NCBI GenBank assembly: GCA_017963165.1 | Contig: JAGCTZ010000224.1 | Coordinates: forward strand, 21,988-85,987 | Reading direction: 5' to 3' | Length of the DNA: 64,000 bases | From: Treponema sp. | GTDB taxonomy: Bacteria > Spirochaetota > Spirochaetia > Treponematales > Treponemataceae | Shown: positions 1 to 8,865 of the stretch, piece after piece | Position numbering within the stretch: the stretch's first letter is position 1 | Layout: every line of letters begins with the position of its first letter | The notes under the pieces: model-generated | The model's input: only the letters and a program-made list of their open reading frames with translations | Told to the model about the DNA's origin: nothing | The model's database searches: none | Program-made: the position numbers and the translations under genes

Positions 1-727
1 CATTTTCTGCAATCTCACAAAGATTATTAGTGCTTATATTAGTTGCTTTTGTTACAAGATTAAATATTCTCTGAGTGTTTGCAGCATCCTTACTTACTAC
101 AATCTGCAACACTTCATTCATAGAAACAGGAATAAGCTTTGTAATTGTATTTTCTATATCTGAAGAATATGCAGCGTATCGTTTGTCATTTAAATCATTA
201 TAAAGAATAGAAAAAGAGATGTTGTTACCAATAAAGCCAAGGGAATTAATTACTGATTTCAAAAGACTTGAATCAGATGTAGTTACCATTGGACTCTGCA
301 GGAATTTATTCAGAACATCAGTAAAAGGTTGTGTATTGAGTATATCTTTTAAAGACAGGACCTTTGATTGAACTGCAATCTGAACTGTATTACTGCGTGA
401 AAATTCATCAAAAAGAGCGATAAATTTGTCCATTATGGCATTTTTGTCAATTTCTGACAGACCAGCAACATAATCATTAGGCAAAGAAAGAACTGCTGCA
501 ACTGCAAGACCATCCATATCTCTGTCTGTACCGATTATGCTGTTATTTTCTAAAACAAATTCAATTGCTTTTTGCGAAAGCCAAATGCCTTCCTGTCCAG
601 AGGCTTCCCTTACAGCAGCAGTTTTGTCGGAGATATTTCCTTTAATAAACTGTTTTTTATATTCCTGACCGTAAACACTGCTGAGGAGAACTATACTGAC
701 TAAAAACAATCTTATAAGTTTCTTCAT
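1..727 (-). CDS. Exported protein of unknown function (partial, 3' end outside window)
   Basis: An open frame runs leftward from an ATG at 727 to the window edge without a stop, so the C-terminus is missing. The product starts with a short signal peptide (MKKLIRLFLVSIVLLSSVYG) followed by a mostly helical soluble region. Phrases such as DKTAAVREASGQEG resemble the helix pairs of HEAT-like repeat proteins, and the exported HEAT-like protein at 62269-63000 is similar in style, so the two may be related. This is inferred from composition only. The PilZ gene lies immediately upstream on the same strand, 11 bases away, so the two probably form one transcript. I do not recognise a specific function. 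Confidence 0.7.
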   Translation of the reverse strand, partial: MKKLIRLFLVSIVLLSSVYGQEYKKQFIKGNISDKTAAVREASGQEGIWLSQKAIEFVLENNSIIGTDRDMDGLAVAAVLSLPNDYVAGLSEIDKNAIMDKFIALFDEFSRSNTVQIAVQSKVLSLKDILNTQPFTDVLNKFLQSPMVTTSDSSLLKSVINSLGFIGNNISFSILYNDLNDKRYAAYSSDIENTITKLIPVSMNEVLQIVVSKDAANTQRIFNLVTKATNISTNNLCEIAEN

Positions 728-738
728 ATTTTACCTTT

Positions 739-2010
739 CTATTCATCTTTAATAATCGCAGAAGCAGCGGCATCTATGTCTGCAATAACTGCAGCAGCAT
801 CCGGCTGAATCGGCTGATTATTAGCTTTTTGTTCATCGTTTCCGATATTACTATTATTTAAATCAATATTATTCATATTTGTAACAGATTCTGAAGCATT
901 TTGTAAAGGTACAGAAGATTCTGTTGCGCCAGCGGCTTCTGCTGCTTCTGCAAGTGCCTGATCACCTGCTTCTACTTCATCTGTATCTGTAAGCTTAAGA
1001 GCTTCGTAAACTTCTCGTTCTCGTTCCGGAAGCATATTATAAACAAAGCTTAAAACTTCATTTTTCATAGCAGGTTCAAGATGAACACATTCAAAATGAA
1101 GCAGTGATTGATTTGAAGCTTCGTTAAATTCAACAGTACGTACAACACCAAACATAATTATAAGCATGCTTTGAATATTAAACTGAAGCTTTATCTGAAC
1201 GTTAGAAACGCCCTTTCCTCCAATTCGAATTAAGGCACCAGCTTCTGAAATATCTTCAATGAGACATTTATAACCATTTTGTGTTTCAACAGCATTATAA
1301 TCGATTTCTTCTGTTTTTATGATATAAAGGTTTGCTTTAATTTCACACTTTGCACGGACAGCTTTTCGTTTTTGTGTTCTTATGAGATTTGAAGAATGTC
1401 TTATAGAAATTGAAGATTCTCCAATAAAAAGGCCATGGCTTGTTACAATTGTATCAAAAACATAGCGGGCATCACCTTTGCGCCATAAATATACACTTAT
1501 TGCTTTTCCTACCCATTGTTCGGCTGTAAGCGGGATCATATCTTTTTGACGTGGAACTGAAATTATTATTTCTTTTCCATTGTTTAGAATTTTCGAAGAA
1601 AAAACGCCTTTTCCTGGAAGAATGATACGAAGCTTTTGATCTCGGTCAAGATACATTGTTGAATCAAGACCTTTTTTATCATCAGTTTCGTTCTGGAGCT
1701 TTGTTCGATAATTAAACAATTTTGTAATCAAGGCTTGAGTTTTAGGATCATTTTCTGTTCCATTCATTGCAGCCTGTGACGTAATATGAGTCATGCATTT
1801 TGTAAGCGATGGAAGTGACCAGAACAAAGCTTTTGGATAATCAAGCTCGCATATTTCTGCAACACTCCATAAAAGATTTAAGTCTGATAACGAAAATTTT
1901 GAATCAAAGCCTGTTATATAAAATTCGATTTTTTGCTTGAATACTGAATATAAACCGGCAAGCAACAGGAGAATTCCTAAAGCAATTAATATTCCTATTA
2001 AAATGTACAC
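739..2010 (-). CDS. Membrane-anchored PilZ domain protein
   Basis: The 423-residue product has one N-terminal membrane segment (residues 1-22), a central cytoplasmic region and a PilZ domain at about 210-320. The c-di-GMP binding signatures are visible: an arginine-rich motif (RKAVRAK, RxxxR type) and the downstream DISEAGALIRI motif (D/NxSxxG type). The domain should therefore bind c-di-GMP and act as an effector. The last 70 residues are low complexity, rich in Ala, Asn and acidic residues, and probably disordered. The start is GTG, supported by an AGAGGGA ribosome site about 8 bases upstream. The output partner is unknown; in spirochaetes PilZ proteins often influence motility. The PilZ assignment is firm, the role is inferred. 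Confidence 0.85.
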   Translation of the reverse strand: MYILIGILIALGILLLLAGLYSVFKQKIEFYITGFDSKFSLSDLNLLWSVAEICELDYPKALFWSLPSLTKCMTHITSQAAMNGTENDPKTQALITKLFNYRTKLQNETDDKKGLDSTMYLDRDQKLRIILPGKGVFSSKILNNGKEIIISVPRQKDMIPLTAEQWVGKAISVYLWRKGDARYVFDTIVTSHGLFIGESSISIRHSSNLIRTQKRKAVRAKCEIKANLYIIKTEEIDYNAVETQNGYKCLIEDISEAGALIRIGGKGVSNVQIKLQFNIQSMLIIMFGVVRTVEFNEASNQSLLHFECVHLEPAMKNEVLSFVYNMLPEREREVYEALKLTDTDEVEAGDQALAEAAEAAGATESSVPLQNASESVTNMNNIDLNNSNIGNDEQKANNQPIQPDAAAVIADIDAAASAIIKDE

Positions 2011-2070
2011 AAATCCCTCTTTATTATATAATAACTATTATAACACAATATAAAGAAAAAAACATCAAAA

Positions 2071-2736
2071 ATGAAACAGAAGTCAATAATATATGAAATA
2101 ATTATTTTTTCGCTAATTTTAATTTTTTTGATAATACCTCCGTTTTTTAATGCTCCTGTTACAGATGCCACTGCTCTTTTTAACTGGAGTTTTCCAATAA
2201 GACAGGCAGGCCTTTGTGCTTTTGCAGTTGTACTTTATTTATTAAGCAAAAATCTGAATAATGCTCAGGCAGAAAAAAAGCGATTTTTTTATCCCTCTAT
2301 GATCGTTCTTTCCGTGATGTTTTTTACGTCTTTGATTATAAAAGTAATTACAAAATCTGGAATCAGATCAATGTCTGGTTTACTTCCTGTAACTGGTTTT
2401 GAATGGTTCTGCTGTTTTATAACTTTTGCCTTTAGTGCTTTTTACGAAGAAATTATATATAGATTTTATTTTACAGATGCGTTACGAAGAATTTTTGAAT
2501 TTTTTACAATTTCAAATAATTCAAATACTTCAAATAAAAAAGTAATTATCTGTTGTTGTGAAGCTGTCGGTCTTTTAGTTTTTGCTTTTGCACATTTTTA
2601 TTTGGGGATTGCGGCAGTTATAAATGCGGCTGTTGCTCATATCGCTCTGCGTATTTTATATAAAAAAACAAATCTTATTTTCAATTGTTTTTTAATTCAT
2701 TTTATTTACAACATCATTTCGCTTATTTTACTGTAG
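2071..2736 (+). CDS. CPBP family intramembrane glutamic protease
   Basis: A 221-residue protein with about six hydrophobic segments. The CPBP/CAAX protease signatures are present: EExxxR in YEEIIYRFYF (about residue 132), a second His motif in FAFAHFYLG (about 175), and a C-terminal HFIYNII (about 210). Enzymes of this family cleave within the membrane and act in prenyl-protein processing, bacteriocin immunity or regulated proteolysis; nothing here identifies the substrate. It is divergently oriented from the PilZ gene and its 3' end overlaps the convergent DUF4340 gene by 31 bases. No clear Shine-Dalgarno site precedes the ATG. Confidence 0.8.
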   Translation: MKQKSIIYEIIIFSLILIFLIIPPFFNAPVTDATALFNWSFPIRQAGLCAFAVVLYLLSKNLNNAQAEKKRFFYPSMIVLSVMFFTSLIIKVITKSGIRSMSGLLPVTGFEWFCCFITFAFSAFYEEIIYRFYFTDALRRIFEFFTISNNSNTSNKKVIICCCEAVGLLVFAFAHFYLGIAAVINAAVAHIALRILYKKTNLIFNCFLIHFIYNIISLILL

Positions 2737-3674
2737 GTCCATTGGCTTATCTGTGTTGTATAAGAAACTGATTTTTGAAGTCGTTCTGAATCAAATGTTG
2801 TTTTTACAAGATAAGATTTTACCGAATTGTCATCAGAAATTATCTGCGAAATATCAAGCTGAATTGTAGATTTATCGCCCATCTGGATTACAAAAGATAA
2901 CACTTGTTCTGCTGGTAAATTTTCAGCAAATCCGCCATGACGAAGGTCGAATAATTTTTCAAAATCGAACCCTTCGACAGGCTCAGGGACCGCGTTGTCT
3001 TGGGGTTCCTGAGCCTGTCGAAGGACCCCATCAGAATTCCTGTCATATAGTATAGAAATCCCCTGCGGCTCGCCCATCATAAAAACATCATTTTTAAGTT
3101 GCTCCGAAATTATATATGGATCTGCCCAGCTTTGAACTGAAACATTAAGAAATCCATCAAATTCCTGTCCTGCAAGATAAACAGATTTAAGCTCTTGTGT
3201 AGTAAAATATCGTTCTGTCTGCGAAAAATTAAGTGCACCAAAAGAAAGTTTTTCGTAAGCAGTTCCATTTTTATATAGAGTTATTACAGTAGCCTGATCT
3301 GAATCTAACCCATAGGCATTTCCGTTTGACGAATCTGATTTACCGGCCTTTGTCATATTATGCTTTGAAACAAGAAGCACAAAAAACTTTTGAAGGCGTT
3401 GTGTATCTGCAGGAATTCTGTCATTAACATCATTTTGATTTACAATAAGCCACATATTGTCTGTTCGTGTAAGAATAACTGCAGCTGCACCGTTTTGAAT
3501 TGTGATTATATCAATATTTGAAATATCTGCTTCGTGTAAAAGCTGGAGCTGTTGAATATGTTTTTTACTTTTCACAGTTTTAGAAAAAACAGTAAGAGAA
3601 AGAATATAAAGAACTGCAAGAATAGCTGCAAAAGAATATATAATTATCAATTGTTTTTTTGAAGGGTTAATCAT
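2706..3674 (-). CDS. DUF4340 domain protein, partner of GldG-like ABC system
   Basis: A 322-residue protein with one N-terminal membrane anchor (residues 10-30) and an extracytoplasmic body with a repeated pattern of lengths and turns seen in DUF4340 proteins (phrases LIVNQNDVNDRIPADTQRL and KLSFGALNFSQTERYFT). Such genes typically follow a fused ABC-2/GldG permease, as here: the start overlaps the permease gene by 8 bases, so the two are translationally coupled. The function of DUF4340 in these transporters is not established. Residues about 216-235 (LRQAQEPQ...VPEPVEG) are encoded by a 60-base copy of the dispersed palindromic repeat inserted in frame. That segment is probably a surface loop, tolerated but not conserved. 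Confidence 0.75.
   Translation of the reverse strand: MINPSKKQLIIIYSFAAILAVLYILSLTVFSKTVKSKKHIQQLQLLHEADISNIDIITIQNGAAAVILTRTDNMWLIVNQNDVNDRIPADTQRLQKFFVLLVSKHNMTKAGKSDSSNGNAYGLDSDQATVITLYKNGTAYEKLSFGALNFSQTERYFTTQELKSVYLAGQEFDGFLNVSVQSWADPYIISEQLKNDVFMMGEPQGISILYDRNSDGVLRQAQEPQDNAVPEPVEGFDFEKLFDLRHGGFAENLPAEQVLSFVIQMGDKSTIQLDISQIISDDNSVKSYLVKTTFDSERLQKSVSYTTQISQWTYSKISEMML
2970..3029. repeat. Dispersed palindromic element, copy 1 (inside a gene)
   Basis: A left arm (2970-2991, CCTTCGACAGGCTCAGG core) and a right arm (3002-3029, CCTGAGCCTGTCGAAGG core) form a near-perfect inverted repeat around about 10 bases. Related sequence recurs at 21400-21475 and as a single arm at 63728-63750. The element is 60 bases, a multiple of three, and is translated in frame within the DUF4340 gene. 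No transposase is present, so it would be a non-autonomous or REP-like element. Confidence 0.85.
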
Positions 3675-5889
3675 TTATATTTACCCTCCTTTTTTTACGT
3701 AAGATAAGTGAAAGTATAAAAATCATTACATAAATAAGCGGAATTATAATAAAACAAACAGCATAAACGAGTCTCATCAGCCATATAAATTGATTTATTT
3801 CATTAATTTTATAAAGGCTTGAATCTCTTGTTGTTTTGGATTGTAACTGAGCAAGCTCATCTTCTCCGTTCAGATTTAAGATACAGTTTGAAATGAATTC
3901 AAAATTTCTGTAATCACCAAAATCCCCACCGATATACCCTGTCATAAGTGTATTTAAAAAATATTGATCTGAAATAACAATTATATTTGAATCATCACAG
4001 GAACCATAATTATATAGTCCTGTAAGCGGGCCAGTAATTTGAGCACCAATTATTTGAGTTCCTTTTTCATGTTCAGCTGCATTTTCAACAGTAACAAGAA
4101 ATGGATTTGTTTCAATTAATCTTGAAGGACTTGCTCTGTCTGTCTGATAATTATAGCCTTGGGAAGAAGTAACAAGATACGGCATTGCATTTTGTGAAAG
4201 TTCAAGACATACCGGCCAGAAAAGTGTCATTCCAAGCCTGCAATATTGTTGAGGTAAAAGACTTGGCCATAAAGGATAATTTAATACTTCTGTAGTTGTA
4301 CTGCTTTGTTCAAAAGGATTATCTTCCTGTCCATCATCAGAATACATTGTAATTCTTGCACATGATATATCTGCAGCAATTTTATCTGTAAAACGAACTC
4401 CCCAGTTTTCAAGCATTTCTACAAGATTTGTTCGTTTATTTGCAGTAATGCTCCAGTCATCTTCTATTGAAGCACTATAAGGACTAACGGCAAAAACGGC
4501 ACTTCCTCTGTTTTGAAGGATATAATTTTCTATTGCAATTGCGTTTTCAATGTTGATTTCGCTATCGCCTATTACAAAAAGAGGACCTGTTGTATATTCA
4601 AGAGTTTGTGAAAAAGAAGGATCTTCGATATAAAGTGGATTTACAAGTATTCCCTGTGAATTAAGCCAAGGAATTATAAAACTGTAATCTTCGTCAAGTG
4701 ACATGCCGTTTGCAACAACAAGATTTACTGCAATATTTTTTTGTGCAATCAAAGTTTTAAGACGAATATCAAGATCATATTCAAGCGTTTGTGAAGACAT
4801 TATAAACGGAATAAGCTGAACATTACCCATATATTCAAGAACAATAGCAGAATAAACATTTATATATTCAGTGGAGTTTGCACCAGTATTTTGTAGCTGC
4901 TGGCTTGAAACTCCATAATTTTCGAGCATTGTTTTAAGTGTTGTGTCTTTGTCAGGATCTTTTACAGTACAATTTATTTTTTTATCAAGGACAGAAAACG
5001 AATTAAGAAAATCTGTTATATCGCGGATTTGAGGATAAAGCTTTGAAAGAGAACCTGAACGATAATAAGTAATATTCAACGTATCATCAAGATTCTGGAC
5101 AATAGTTTTAGTGTAAGCACTTACCGAATATGATTTATTCTTTGAAAAATCAAGACGCAAAAAATAATTATTGCAGTTTAATAATGCAAATAAAAGTATT
5201 GAACAAATGCCTGCAAAAAATTGCTTTTGAATTTTGTTTAGTTTAAGACCTTTGCGGAATTCTACAGTAAAATATGCAGCAAGAATAAACACAACTGTCC
5301 ATAAAATGAACCAAAGAATGTCTCTTGTATCAAAAATACCTTTAGAAGCGGCGTCAAAATGCCAGGCAAAGCTAAGAAGCTTGCAGTTTGCTGTTATGAA
5401 ATTTGGTGTATTCATATAAAGCGGCACAAGATGAATCGAATTAAAGATAGCCAGAGTAAGAGCGCTTACAGCAAAAGCTGCAATACTGTTTGGCAAAAGC
5501 TCATTTAAGAATATGCATAGAGAAATTAAGCATGCACCATATAAAAGAAGGCATATAAAGCCTGTAAAAATCTGTCCCCAGTCAACACTTCCAAAAAGAT
5601 TCACAAGCAGACAGACAGGAAGCATCATAAATACTATGAATGAAAAGCGTAAAAAGGCTCGGAAAAACGTATTTAATAACTTCTTTAATCGACTTACCGG
5701 AATAAAATCATCATAAATTGTAATTGAGCGTTTATAACAAAGGCATGGAATAATGATAATGCAGATATACGGAACTGCAGAAAAATAACTTAAAAGATCA
5801 GAAGTGCCGGAACCGGAAAAAAATTGTCCTTTAATAAAAAACATTGCGGAAGTGAAAACCGAAAAAAGAACTGCAGAAAAAAGTGTCAT
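3667..5889 (-). CDS. Fused ABC-2 permease / GldG-like auxiliary protein
   Basis: The 740-residue product combines an N-terminal ABC-2 permease portion of about six membrane segments (residues 1-240) with a long extracytoplasmic GldG/ABC_transp_aux-like region (about 250-690; NITYYRSGSL, LVVANGMSLDEDYSFI, GPLFVIGDSEINIENAIAIENYIL). A final membrane segment (about 705-730) and a basic tail end the protein. The start overlaps the stop of the ATPase gene (ATGA, 5886-5889). In Bacteroidetes GldA/F/G support gliding, but this broader family also occurs in non-gliding bacteria and its cargo is not known. The N-terminus looks slightly shorter than typical permeases, which usually have one more amphipathic stretch before the first helix. 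Confidence 0.8.
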   Translation of the reverse strand: MTLFSAVLFSVFTSAMFFIKGQFFSGSGTSDLLSYFSAVPYICIIIIPCLCYKRSITIYDDFIPVSRLKKLLNTFFRAFLRFSFIVFMMLPVCLLVNLFGSVDWGQIFTGFICLLLYGACLISLCIFLNELLPNSIAAFAVSALTLAIFNSIHLVPLYMNTPNFITANCKLLSFAWHFDAASKGIFDTRDILWFILWTVVFILAAYFTVEFRKGLKLNKIQKQFFAGICSILLFALLNCNNYFLRLDFSKNKSYSVSAYTKTIVQNLDDTLNITYYRSGSLSKLYPQIRDITDFLNSFSVLDKKINCTVKDPDKDTTLKTMLENYGVSSQQLQNTGANSTEYINVYSAIVLEYMGNVQLIPFIMSSQTLEYDLDIRLKTLIAQKNIAVNLVVANGMSLDEDYSFIIPWLNSQGILVNPLYIEDPSFSQTLEYTTGPLFVIGDSEINIENAIAIENYILQNRGSAVFAVSPYSASIEDDWSITANKRTNLVEMLENWGVRFTDKIAADISCARITMYSDDGQEDNPFEQSSTTTEVLNYPLWPSLLPQQYCRLGMTLFWPVCLELSQNAMPYLVTSSQGYNYQTDRASPSRLIETNPFLVTVENAAEHEKGTQIIGAQITGPLTGLYNYGSCDDSNIIVISDQYFLNTLMTGYIGGDFGDYRNFEFISNCILNLNGEDELAQLQSKTTRDSSLYKINEINQFIWLMRLVYAVCFIIIPLIYVMIFILSLILRKKRRVNIND

Positions 5890-6611
5890 TTTGATTTCTC
5901 CGCAGAAGTAAGTTTAAGATATTCCTGCTCTATGTTTTTAAGATTTTCCACTTTGTAAAGCTGTCCCTGATGCATTATAAAGGCATTAGCACAAAGATTA
6001 TTTACTTCGCTCAGTATATGTGTTGAAATAAGAATTGCTTTTGTTTCGCTAAGTTTTTTTATATATTTTCGTAATTCAATAATTTGAGATGGATCAAGGC
6101 CGTTTATTGGCTCATCCAGTACAAGATTTGGCGGATCGTGAATAAGTGCCTGTACAAACGAGACTCGTTGCTGCTGACCTTTAGATAGATTTTTTATCAA
6201 GTTGTTTAGCAAATCAGACAATTGGAAATCATTACAAAGTTTTTTTAATCTAATTTTAGCTGTTTCTGGTGAAAGTTTGTGACACTTTACAGCATAAATC
6301 AAAAAATCAATAACTTTCATGTCTGGCGGTAGTCTTGATATTTCGGGAACATAACCGCAAAGCTCCATGGCTTTTTCATTCTGAGCAGAAATATCAAAAC
6401 TTTGTGTATCGTTGTCTGTAATAAAGATATGACCTTCGGTAGGATAATGAAATCCGCAGATTGCCTTCATTACAGTAGATTTTCCTGAACCGTTTGGACC
6501 TACAAGACCTGTAATGCTTCCCTTTTCTACTGTAAAATTTACATTTTTGACCCAAAAAGCATTTTTTGAACGAGGCTTATAAACTTTAGAAAAGTTTTCA
6601 ACTTTAATCAT
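5886..6611 (-). CDS. ABC transporter ATP-binding protein
   Basis: A 241-residue ATPase with Walker A (GPNGSGKST, about residue 38), signature LSKGQQQR (about 143), Walker B with catalytic Glu (LVLDEPINGLDP, about 162) and switch His (STHILSE). It fits the CcmA/GldA-like group that pairs with ABC-2 permeases. It overlaps RNase Z upstream by 8 bases and the GldG-like permease downstream by 4 bases, so it is the energising subunit of that permease. One ATPase gene implies a homodimer. Substrate and direction cannot be read from the sequence. Confidence 0.93.
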   Translation of the reverse strand: MIKVENFSKVYKPRSKNAFWVKNVNFTVEKGSITGLVGPNGSGKSTVMKAICGFHYPTEGHIFITDNDTQSFDISAQNEKAMELCGYVPEISRLPPDMKVIDFLIYAVKCHKLSPETAKIRLKKLCNDFQLSDLLNNLIKNLSKGQQQRVSFVQALIHDPPNLVLDEPINGLDPSQIIELRKYIKKLSETKAILISTHILSEVNNLCANAFIMHQGQLYKVENLKNIEQEYLKLTSAEKSK

Positions 6612-7530
6612 TATAAGGAATCTCTATATTCATTCTGTCGCGGCTAAGCTCTGATTTAGGCCAGATTTCCTTTGCCTGTTCAAGCAGTTTTTCAAGTTCC
6701 CTGTCAGTATAGCGCGGACTATAATGAATCATACACATTCGTCTGACATCTGCATCACGGGCTATAGTGGCCGCCTGAGCTGCTGTCATATGCTTTTTTT
6801 CTCGTGCCTGATCAATAAGTTCATTTTCAAACATTCCTTCGCAAACTAAAAGGTCTGAACCTCGAACTTCCTGTGCAATTGATGTCTTATAAAGCGTGTC
6901 TGTAACAAAGCTGAATTTCCGTCCACTTCTTTTATCGCCAAGCACCTGTTCCGGTTTTACAATTGTTCCGTTTGCAGCCTTAACTTCAAAACCTTGCTGT
7001 AATTGTGACCAGAGAGGTCCGACTGGAACACCAAGTTCTCTTGCTTTATCCGGATTAAATTCTCCAGGTCTGTCTAGTTCTTCAAGAGTATAACCTACAC
7101 AAACCTTTGTGTGCTCAAGCGGAAACGCCCTAATATAAAAATCTTTTCCGGAATGAACTACGCACGGAGCGGTAATTTCCTGAACAACAATTGGATAATT
7201 AATATACATATCAAGAACTTTGCGGCTTGTTTCTACATATTCTTTGATTTTTGGAGGGCCATAAATATAAAGCGGTTCAGTTCTATCTACCTGAGCACTA
7301 AGCATAAGAATGCCTGGAAGTCCTGTAACATGGTCGGCATGTGTATGAGAAATAAAAATTGCATCGATTTTTTTCCATTTAAGATTTAATCGTCGCAGGC
7401 TTACCTGAGTTCCTTCACCGCAGTCAAAAAGAAAAAGATTACCTTCGCGGCGTAACAGTACAGATGTAAGATGACGATACGGCAGAGGCATCATTCCCCC
7501 GCAGCCCAAGATGAATGCTTCCATGTTCAT
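6604..7530 (-). CDS. rnz: Ribonuclease Z
   Basis: The 308-residue product is a metallo-beta-lactamase-fold nuclease of normal RNase Z length. It carries the zinc motif SHTHADHVTG (about residue 62), an earlier FDCGEGTQ turn, the late Asp in FVTDTLYKT (about 209) and the C-terminal HYSPRY histidine (about 270). It trims tRNA 3' trailers. The first ATG at 7530 is favoured over the one two codons later because a TATTAT box on the minus strand (7542-7537) ends 6 bases before it, suggesting a leaderless message. It heads the ABC transporter operon; I see no functional link. Confidence 0.93.
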   Translation of the reverse strand: MNMEAFILGCGGMMPLPYRHLTSVLLRREGNLFLFDCGEGTQVSLRRLNLKWKKIDAIFISHTHADHVTGLPGILMLSAQVDRTEPLYIYGPPKIKEYVETSRKVLDMYINYPIVVQEITAPCVVHSGKDFYIRAFPLEHTKVCVGYTLEELDRPGEFNPDKARELGVPVGPLWSQLQQGFEVKAANGTIVKPEQVLGDKRSGRKFSFVTDTLYKTSIAQEVRGSDLLVCEGMFENELIDQAREKKHMTAAQAATIARDADVRRMCMIHYSPRYTDRELEKLLEQAKEIWPKSELSRDRMNIEIPYND

Positions 7531-7611
7531 GAGGATATAATAACAAAAAAAACAGAAAAATTAAAGTAAAGAGAAATAATTATTTGTTTTATAGTGGTTA
7601 TGAAGTGTATA

Positions 7612-7836
7612 TTATAAATCTTCAATAAAATCTTTGAAATTATAATTTTCTACTTTTGCTTTGTTCATCAGTTCACCGAAGGATTCGTAACGTGTTCCTT
7701 CATATAATGGACCAAAGATAATGTATTCTTTACCGGAATCGTCTTTGTCATAATTAAGACTATACGTTGTCCCATTAAATTTAAATTCGAGTTCTTTCTT
7801 TGTTTGTGTATAAAAATATATATCATCCTTGGTCAT
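7612..7836 (-). CDS. Small hypothetical protein, 74 residues
   Basis: A short acidic, aromatic-rich protein (begins MTKDDIYFYTQTKKELEF) with alternating beta-type hydrophobic pattern and no membrane segment. I do not recognise the family. It is supported as a real gene by a well-formed promoter on its own strand: TTGAAT (7871-7866), 17-base spacer, TATTAT (7848-7843), then 6 bases to the ATG, the leaderless pattern seen elsewhere in this window. It is transcribed divergently from moxR. Confidence 0.6.
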   Translation of the reverse strand: MTKDDIYFYTQTKKELEFKFNGTTYSLNYDKDDSGKEYIIFGPLYEGTRYESFGELMNKAKVENYNFKDFIEDL

Positions 7837-7879
7837 AATTACATAATACTTTTTCTGTATGGTAAATTCAACTTGATTA

Positions 7880-7888
7880 TGCTAGAAT
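7880..7888 (+). promoter_or_regulatory. Extended -10 promoter directly before moxR
   Basis: TG-C-TAGAAT is an extended -10 element. It ends 6 bases before ATG 7895, so transcription would begin at or next to the start codon. This decides between ATG 7895 and the GTG at 7889, which would lie upstream of the predicted transcript. Confidence 0.5.
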
Positions 7889-7894
7889 GTGCCC

Positions 7895-8848
7895 ATGGCA
7901 ACGATAAAAGAAGTATCCGATAAGATTAAAGAATCTGTCGGCAAAGTATTCAAAGGTGATGAAAAAATTGTAGATATGGTGCTGTCTGCTGTTTTTGCAG
8001 GCGGACATGTGCTTTTGGAAGATGTTCCTGGAACTGGAAAAACTGTTCTTGCTAAGGCTATTGCAAAAGCTTCCGGACTGGAATTCAGCCGTATTCAGTG
8101 TACTCCGGATTTAATGCCTTCTGATGTAACCGGAAGTTCTGTATGGCTCCCGGCCCGCTCCGAGTTTGAATTCCGTCCTGGGCCTGTAATGTCAAGCATT
8201 GTTCTTGTTGATGAATTAAACCGCGCTACTCCACGTACACAATCTGCTCTTCTTGAAGCAATGGCCGAAGGTCAGGTCAGCGCCGACGGTAAAAAACATG
8301 AACTTGAAAAACCATTCTTTGTAATTGCAACAGAAAATCCTGTTGAATCTGAAGGAACCTTTCCTTTACCGGAAGCTCAAAAAGACCGTTTTATGATGTG
8401 TCTTTCTATAGGTTATCCTAATAAAAATGAAGAAATAGAAATTATTACTGCACAACGTTCGCTTGTTCATCCTGTAGAAAACATTCAGGCAGTTACTTCA
8501 AAAGAAGAAATTCTTAAATGCATGGAAGAAGCTGTAAATATTCATGTTGACGAAGCAGTTATGGAATATCTTTTGAATCTGATTGAAGCAACCCGTAAAG
8601 ATGAAAATCTTTCTGCAGGTATTTCGCCTCGTGGTTCTATTGCATTGTATAAAGCCGCACAAAGTCTTGCTGCTGTAAAAGGACGAACTTATGTTACTCC
8701 GGAGGATGTAAAGCTTCTTGCCCTTCCTGTTTTCAGAAAACGTCTTATTCTTAAAGGGGATGCAATCATTCGTGGATTAACAGCAGAAAGCCTTATCCGT
8801 CAGATAATAGAAGCAGTTCCTGTTCCTGATTTTAAGGCTCATGTTTAA
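7895..8848 (+). CDS. MoxR-family AAA+ ATPase
   Basis: About 317 residues. Walker A (EDVPGTGKT, about residue 40), Walker B with LVDELNRATPRTQSALLEAM (about 110) and sensor region ATENPVESEGTFPLPEAQKDRF are all MoxR hallmarks. MoxR ATPases act as chaperones for assembly or activation of membrane or metal enzymes, together with DUF58 and often VWA-domain partners. Here it starts an operon with a DUF58 gene 17 bases downstream. I chose ATG 7895 over GTG 7889 because of the promoter spacing. The client protein is unknown. Confidence 0.92.
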   Translation: MATIKEVSDKIKESVGKVFKGDEKIVDMVLSAVFAGGHVLLEDVPGTGKTVLAKAIAKASGLEFSRIQCTPDLMPSDVTGSSVWLPARSEFEFRPGPVMSSIVLVDELNRATPRTQSALLEAMAEGQVSADGKKHELEKPFFVIATENPVESEGTFPLPEAQKDRFMMCLSIGYPNKNEEIEIITAQRSLVHPVENIQAVTSKEEILKCMEEAVNIHVDEAVMEYLLNLIEATRKDENLSAGISPRGSIALYKAAQSLAAVKGRTYVTPEDVKLLALPVFRKRLILKGDAIIRGLTAESLIRQIIEAVPVPDFKAHV

Positions 8849-8865
8849 TACGGTAAAATCTGAAT

